From the NCBI GenBank assembly GCA_017453125.1, contig JAFTKS010000010.1:1-64000 (forward strand): a stretch of DNA of 64,000 nucleotides, in the 5' to 3' direction. Under the pieces are notes generated by a model. The model was not told where the DNA came from, ran no database searches, and was given only the letters and a program-made list of their open reading frames with translations. The translations under genes and the position numbers were made by a program. This document shows, piece by piece, positions 61,374 to 64,000 of the stretch. This DNA comes from Clostridia bacterium (GTDB taxonomy: Bacteria; Bacillota; Clostridia; Christensenellales; UBA1242). Every line of letters starts with the position of its first letter. The first letter of the stretch is position 1.

Positions 61374-64000
61374 TTAGCCAACATTGTAATTTTCCATTTC
61401 TGGAGCATCTGCAGACTTCTTTGCTTTGTGCTTTTTCACAAGTTTTACAGTAACAATTGATGCGGACACGATAGTAACCACACCCAATACCATTGACAAC
61501 CAGAACCACAAAGGTAGAGGCTCTTTGTCTCTTGCCAAAATATATGTGTCTGTAATATTATCTACCTTAAACTCATAATAACCATCTACAACATTTACCA
61601 AAATTTGTCTAACAGAATTATTTTCGCCTAATTGATATACATATACCGAATCAAGACCTTCTTTTGCTTTTACCTTGACAGTATATATATTATCATCATC
61701 TTCTGTAACATTAGCAAATGTACAAGCAGACACCAATACTTTATCATTAAACTTGCCCTTTAATGAAGTTTCAACAAGTTCCAAATTTGCCACTGAAGAA
61801 TCGAATGTTGCATCTGAACTTTCTATTACGCTACTAGCATCACTAGACTCTTTCTTAAACGATTTTGCAATACTTAAAACACCCGAAGTTGTACAATCAT
61901 AATTTGGACTACTTGAAGTAATTGTAAAACGATATTCGCCTACCTCTTGTGGCAACACATCGCCTTCAAATTTAAACACAATATCATCAAGAGAAAGTCC
62001 AGACATTGTATTATAATCAAATTCTGGGAATTTAATATTTCCATCGTAAACAAACTTATTTTCTGCAAGAGTTAAGTAAACACTTTGTTTCTCAACCACA
62101 ACATCAACAACTTCGCTCTTTGCTGGATTGTAATTCTCATTTCCATCAAATATCATTTGTACTTGATAAGTTCCCGCATTCAACATACCTTCAACTTCAA
62201 GACCATTTGACTTGTATACTACATTTACCTCAAATGGGAAATTTGAAGAATCTATAAAGTTCATAGTTCCCGAATACACAAAACTTTGAGCTCTCAAATA
62301 TGGAACAATTGTTGCCTTTACAATTTCATACACTCCGTCTACACATTCCGAAATATAATAATTTTCAGAATCAATAGACACGCAAGTAATATTATACAAA
62401 CCAACATCACTTCCCATCTCTCTTTCCAATTCCACAGCAAGACTATCGTCAAACTTTAGTCCCTCTATCAAATAAGAAAGGTCTTCTTCAATATCTCCAT
62501 ACACTTGAGTAACATTTTCTATAATTATAACAACGCCAGCAGGTTTAATTGTTAAAACAGCAGGAGTGAAGTCTATTATATAGTTAGGATTATAAAGGGA
62601 ACCTAAACTAATATTGTACACACCAACACTTTCTCCACTTTCTCTATTAAGAGCTCCAGACAAAGTGTCTCCACTTACCAATCCCGAAACTTCATATTTT
62701 AAGTCATCGCTTTCGCCATAAACTTTTTCTACATCTGTTGCATTAACAGAAATTAATTTTTTACCTATTGTATAAGTACCATTGTTAACTTGTACTATAT
62801 TATAATTAGCGCTTGACAAAGTACCAATCGAAATTGTGTATTGACCAACATCACTTCCCATCTCTCTTTCAAGACAACCAGAGAATTGAGAATAGTCAAC
62901 ATCAATATCTGTTGTGTATGTCAACACTTCTTCATTTCCATATATTGTGTCAATATTATCAATATTAATGACAATATCTCTAGGATTGATTGTCAAATAA
63001 CCTTTCATATAAATTATATTATAATTATTATTAGAAAGGCTTGATTCGATTTCATACACACCTACATTCTCATTTAATTCTCTTGTTAGAGAACCTTCCA
63101 AAACGTCTGAACCAACAAGACTACTATCATATAATCTATAGGTAAATTCAGGATCCAAATCCCCATAAGTTTTTTCAAAAGAATCGGCAAGAACTATAAT
63201 TTTTCGAGGAAGTATTTTGAAATACTCTTCGGTATAGTCAATAACGTAATTACTATCAAAATTATGCTCTTTCATCAAAATCAAATATTCGCCAACATTT
63301 TCTCCAGAGCCCCTTTCAAGAATCGCCTCAAACGAAACACCCTCAGGAACACCCTCAACCGAATACTCTAGAGACACAGGGTCTTCATCGCCATATATCT
63401 TTTTCTGACCGCTAAGAGCCTCAATATAAACCTTAATTGGAGTAATCTCAACCTGGACACTACCACTACCTGTGAACGCAAACTCATCAACCTTCCAAGT
63501 AATTTCATATACGCCAGCGTCTTTTAAAACTGAAACCTCTCCATTCTTCTTTATTTCAAAGAGAATTTGAACATCGGACTCAGTATTGGTTGTGTACAAC
63601 AATTCTTGAGAGTCCACAAACGGCAAGTACTCAAAAGTCACTTTGTCAAAACTTAAATTAACAATGTAATCATAGCAAACATCAATTACAATATCTTCTT
63701 TAACTATGATTTCAACATAATCTTCTACAAACTCAAGATTCTCACCATTGATTTTTAAAGTTCCTCTTTGACAACCATCAAGCATACTAAAATTAACTCT
63801 TATTGTTTCTCCATAGAAAGCTCTATAACCATCATCAGTATCAAATGTAGTAGGTTTAATAACCTCTATTGTACAATTGGTATTACTAATATTAATTGCA
63901 TATCTATTTGTATTAATCTCAATAGTTTTTGTTACAACTTCGGAAGTATTACCCGCCTCATCTATAACAACAAACTTCAAAGTATGAATACCATCAGCAA
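61374..64000 (-). CDS. MBG-repeat surface protein with C-terminal membrane anchor (5' truncated by window edge)
   Basis: The frame is open past 63980 to the window edge (...ADGIHTLKFVVIDEAGNTS), so the start is outside; the TTG at 63980 is internal. At least 874 codons are visible. An Ig-like region is followed by five or more MBG beta-grasp repeats of about 75 residues, each with a YGD/YGE/YGN turn (KKIYGDEDP, EKTYGDLDP, DTIYGNEEV, EKVYGESDD, TQVYGDIEE) and the end pattern VGxYxI. Two MBG-like units of another type follow, then an acidic Ser-rich linker, a beta domain and one membrane span near the C-terminus with a Lys-rich tail. It is a cell-surface protein, probably adhesive; function is unknown. 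Confidence 0.85.
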   Translation of the reverse strand, partial: ADGIHTLKFVVIDEAGNTSEVVTKTIEINTNRYAINISNTNCTIEVIKPTTFDTDDGYRAFYGETIRVNFSMLDGCQRGTLKINGENLEFVEDYVEIIVKEDIVIDVCYDYIVNLSFDKVTFEYLPFVDSQELLYTTNTESDVQILFEIKKNGEVSVLKDAGVYEITWKVDEFAFTGSGSVQVEITPIKVYIEALSGQKKIYGDEDPVSLEYSVEGVPEGVSFEAILERGSGENVGEYLILMKEHNFDSNYVIDYTEEYFKILPRKIIVLADSFEKTYGDLDPEFTYRLYDSSLVGSDVLEGSLTRELNENVGVYEIESSLSNNNYNIIYMKGYLTINPRDIVINIDNIDTIYGNEEVLTYTTDIDVDYSQFSGCLEREMGSDVGQYTISIGTLSSANYNIVQVNNGTYTIGKKLISVNATDVEKVYGESDDLKYEVSGLVSGDTLSGALNRESGESVGVYNISLGSLYNPNYIIDFTPAVLTIKPAGVVIIIENVTQVYGDIEEDLSYLIEGLKFDDSLAVELEREMGSDVGLYNITCVSIDSENYYISECVDGVYEIVKATIVPYLRAQSFVYSGTMNFIDSSNFPFEVNVVYKSNGLEVEGMLNAGTYQVQMIFDGNENYNPAKSEVVDVVVEKQSVYLTLAENKFVYDGNIKFPEFDYNTMSGLSLDDIVFKFEGDVLPQEVGEYRFTITSSSPNYDCTTSGVLSIAKSFKKESSDASSVIESSDATFDSSVANLELVETSLKGKFNDKVLVSACTFANVTEDDDNIYTVKVKAKEGLDSVYVYQLGENNSVRQILVNVVDGYYEFKVDNITDTYILARDKEPLPLWFWLSMVLGVVTIVSASIVTVKLVKKHKAKKSADAPEMENYNVG

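Noticed and set aside
61374-64000. CRISPR-like or satellite DNA in the repeat-rich MBG gene
   Set aside because: Repeats are protein-level, diverged and in one reading frame; no regular spacer structure.

Overview
The window reads as chromosomal DNA of a low-GC, endospore-forming, anaerobic member of the Clostridia, plausibly an uncultured gut lineage. The sporulation and germination genes spoIIR, sleB, ypeB, sipL, spmA and spmB show spore formation. Rubrerythrin fits an anaerobe. The InlB-repeat, MBG-repeat and other large envelope proteins resemble those common in gut Clostridia. The gene order around holB-ricT-trmN6-rsmI, metG-tatD-rsmA-veg and glmU/pth/mfd is the Bacillus/Clostridium order. 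The taxonomic placement is inference; no rRNA or ribosomal-protein gene is present.

Layout. 1-4.1 kb: the end of a nitrate/sulfonate-type ABC transporter (cut by the left edge), a YkvI-like transporter and two membrane proteins. 4.35-4.65 kb: tRNA-Arg(ACG) followed by a hairpin-rich element that carries a second copy of the tRNA 3' end. 4.9-9.7 kb: an SDR oxidoreductase, a small unknown gene, rubrerythrin and an 875-residue lipoprotein. 9.8-12.3 kb: an overlapping MarR-cysS-RNA methyltransferase operon with a perfect 18-bp operator at its promoter. 12.5-15.9 kb: pyruvate kinase, then a nucleoside hydrolase/ribokinase pair. 16-20.2 kb: spoIIR-sleB-ypeB and sipL. 20.2-25.5 kb: an InlB-repeat protein, an orphan membrane protein, TspO, a GH13 enzyme and a CYTH protein. 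25.7-25.9 kb: tRNA-Ser(CGA), again followed by a hairpin element that mimics its 3' end.

26.2-33.8 kb: a transglycosylase-like protein, holB-ricT-trmN6-rsmI, veg, a zinc-ribbon membrane protein, an ASCH protein and spmA-spmB. 33.9-37.4 kb: metG-tatD-rsmA. 37.5-41 kb: a three-gene accessory unit (LRR protein, unknown 157-residue protein, DUF3419-like protein) preceded by a stand-alone promoter-plus-terminator unit that looks like an 80-nt small RNA. 41.2-45.5 kb: two unknown genes, a two-gene SUF-like (SMS-type) Fe-S pair and an RluA-type pseudouridine synthase. 45.6-55.3 kb: a PrsA-like foldase, mfd, pth, a degenerate GlmU-like protein, tadA, rlmH and two CPBP proteases. 55.5-58.7 kb: an HtrA-like lipoprotein protease, WalJ, DJ-1 and an acyl-ACP thioesterase. 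58.8-64 kb: a GT2/TPR glycosyltransferase, an XRE-membrane regulator and an MBG-repeat surface protein cut by the right edge.

Most genes lie on the minus strand in short operons with 1-50 nt overlaps. Convergent gene pairs usually share one bidirectional terminator. The most unusual features are the two tRNA-linked palindromic elements, the small-RNA candidate at 40937-41019, the MarR operator overlapping the promoter of a cysteinyl-tRNA synthetase operon, and the spoIIR-sleB-ypeB coupling. No prophage, CRISPR array, insertion sequence, rRNA or replication origin was seen.
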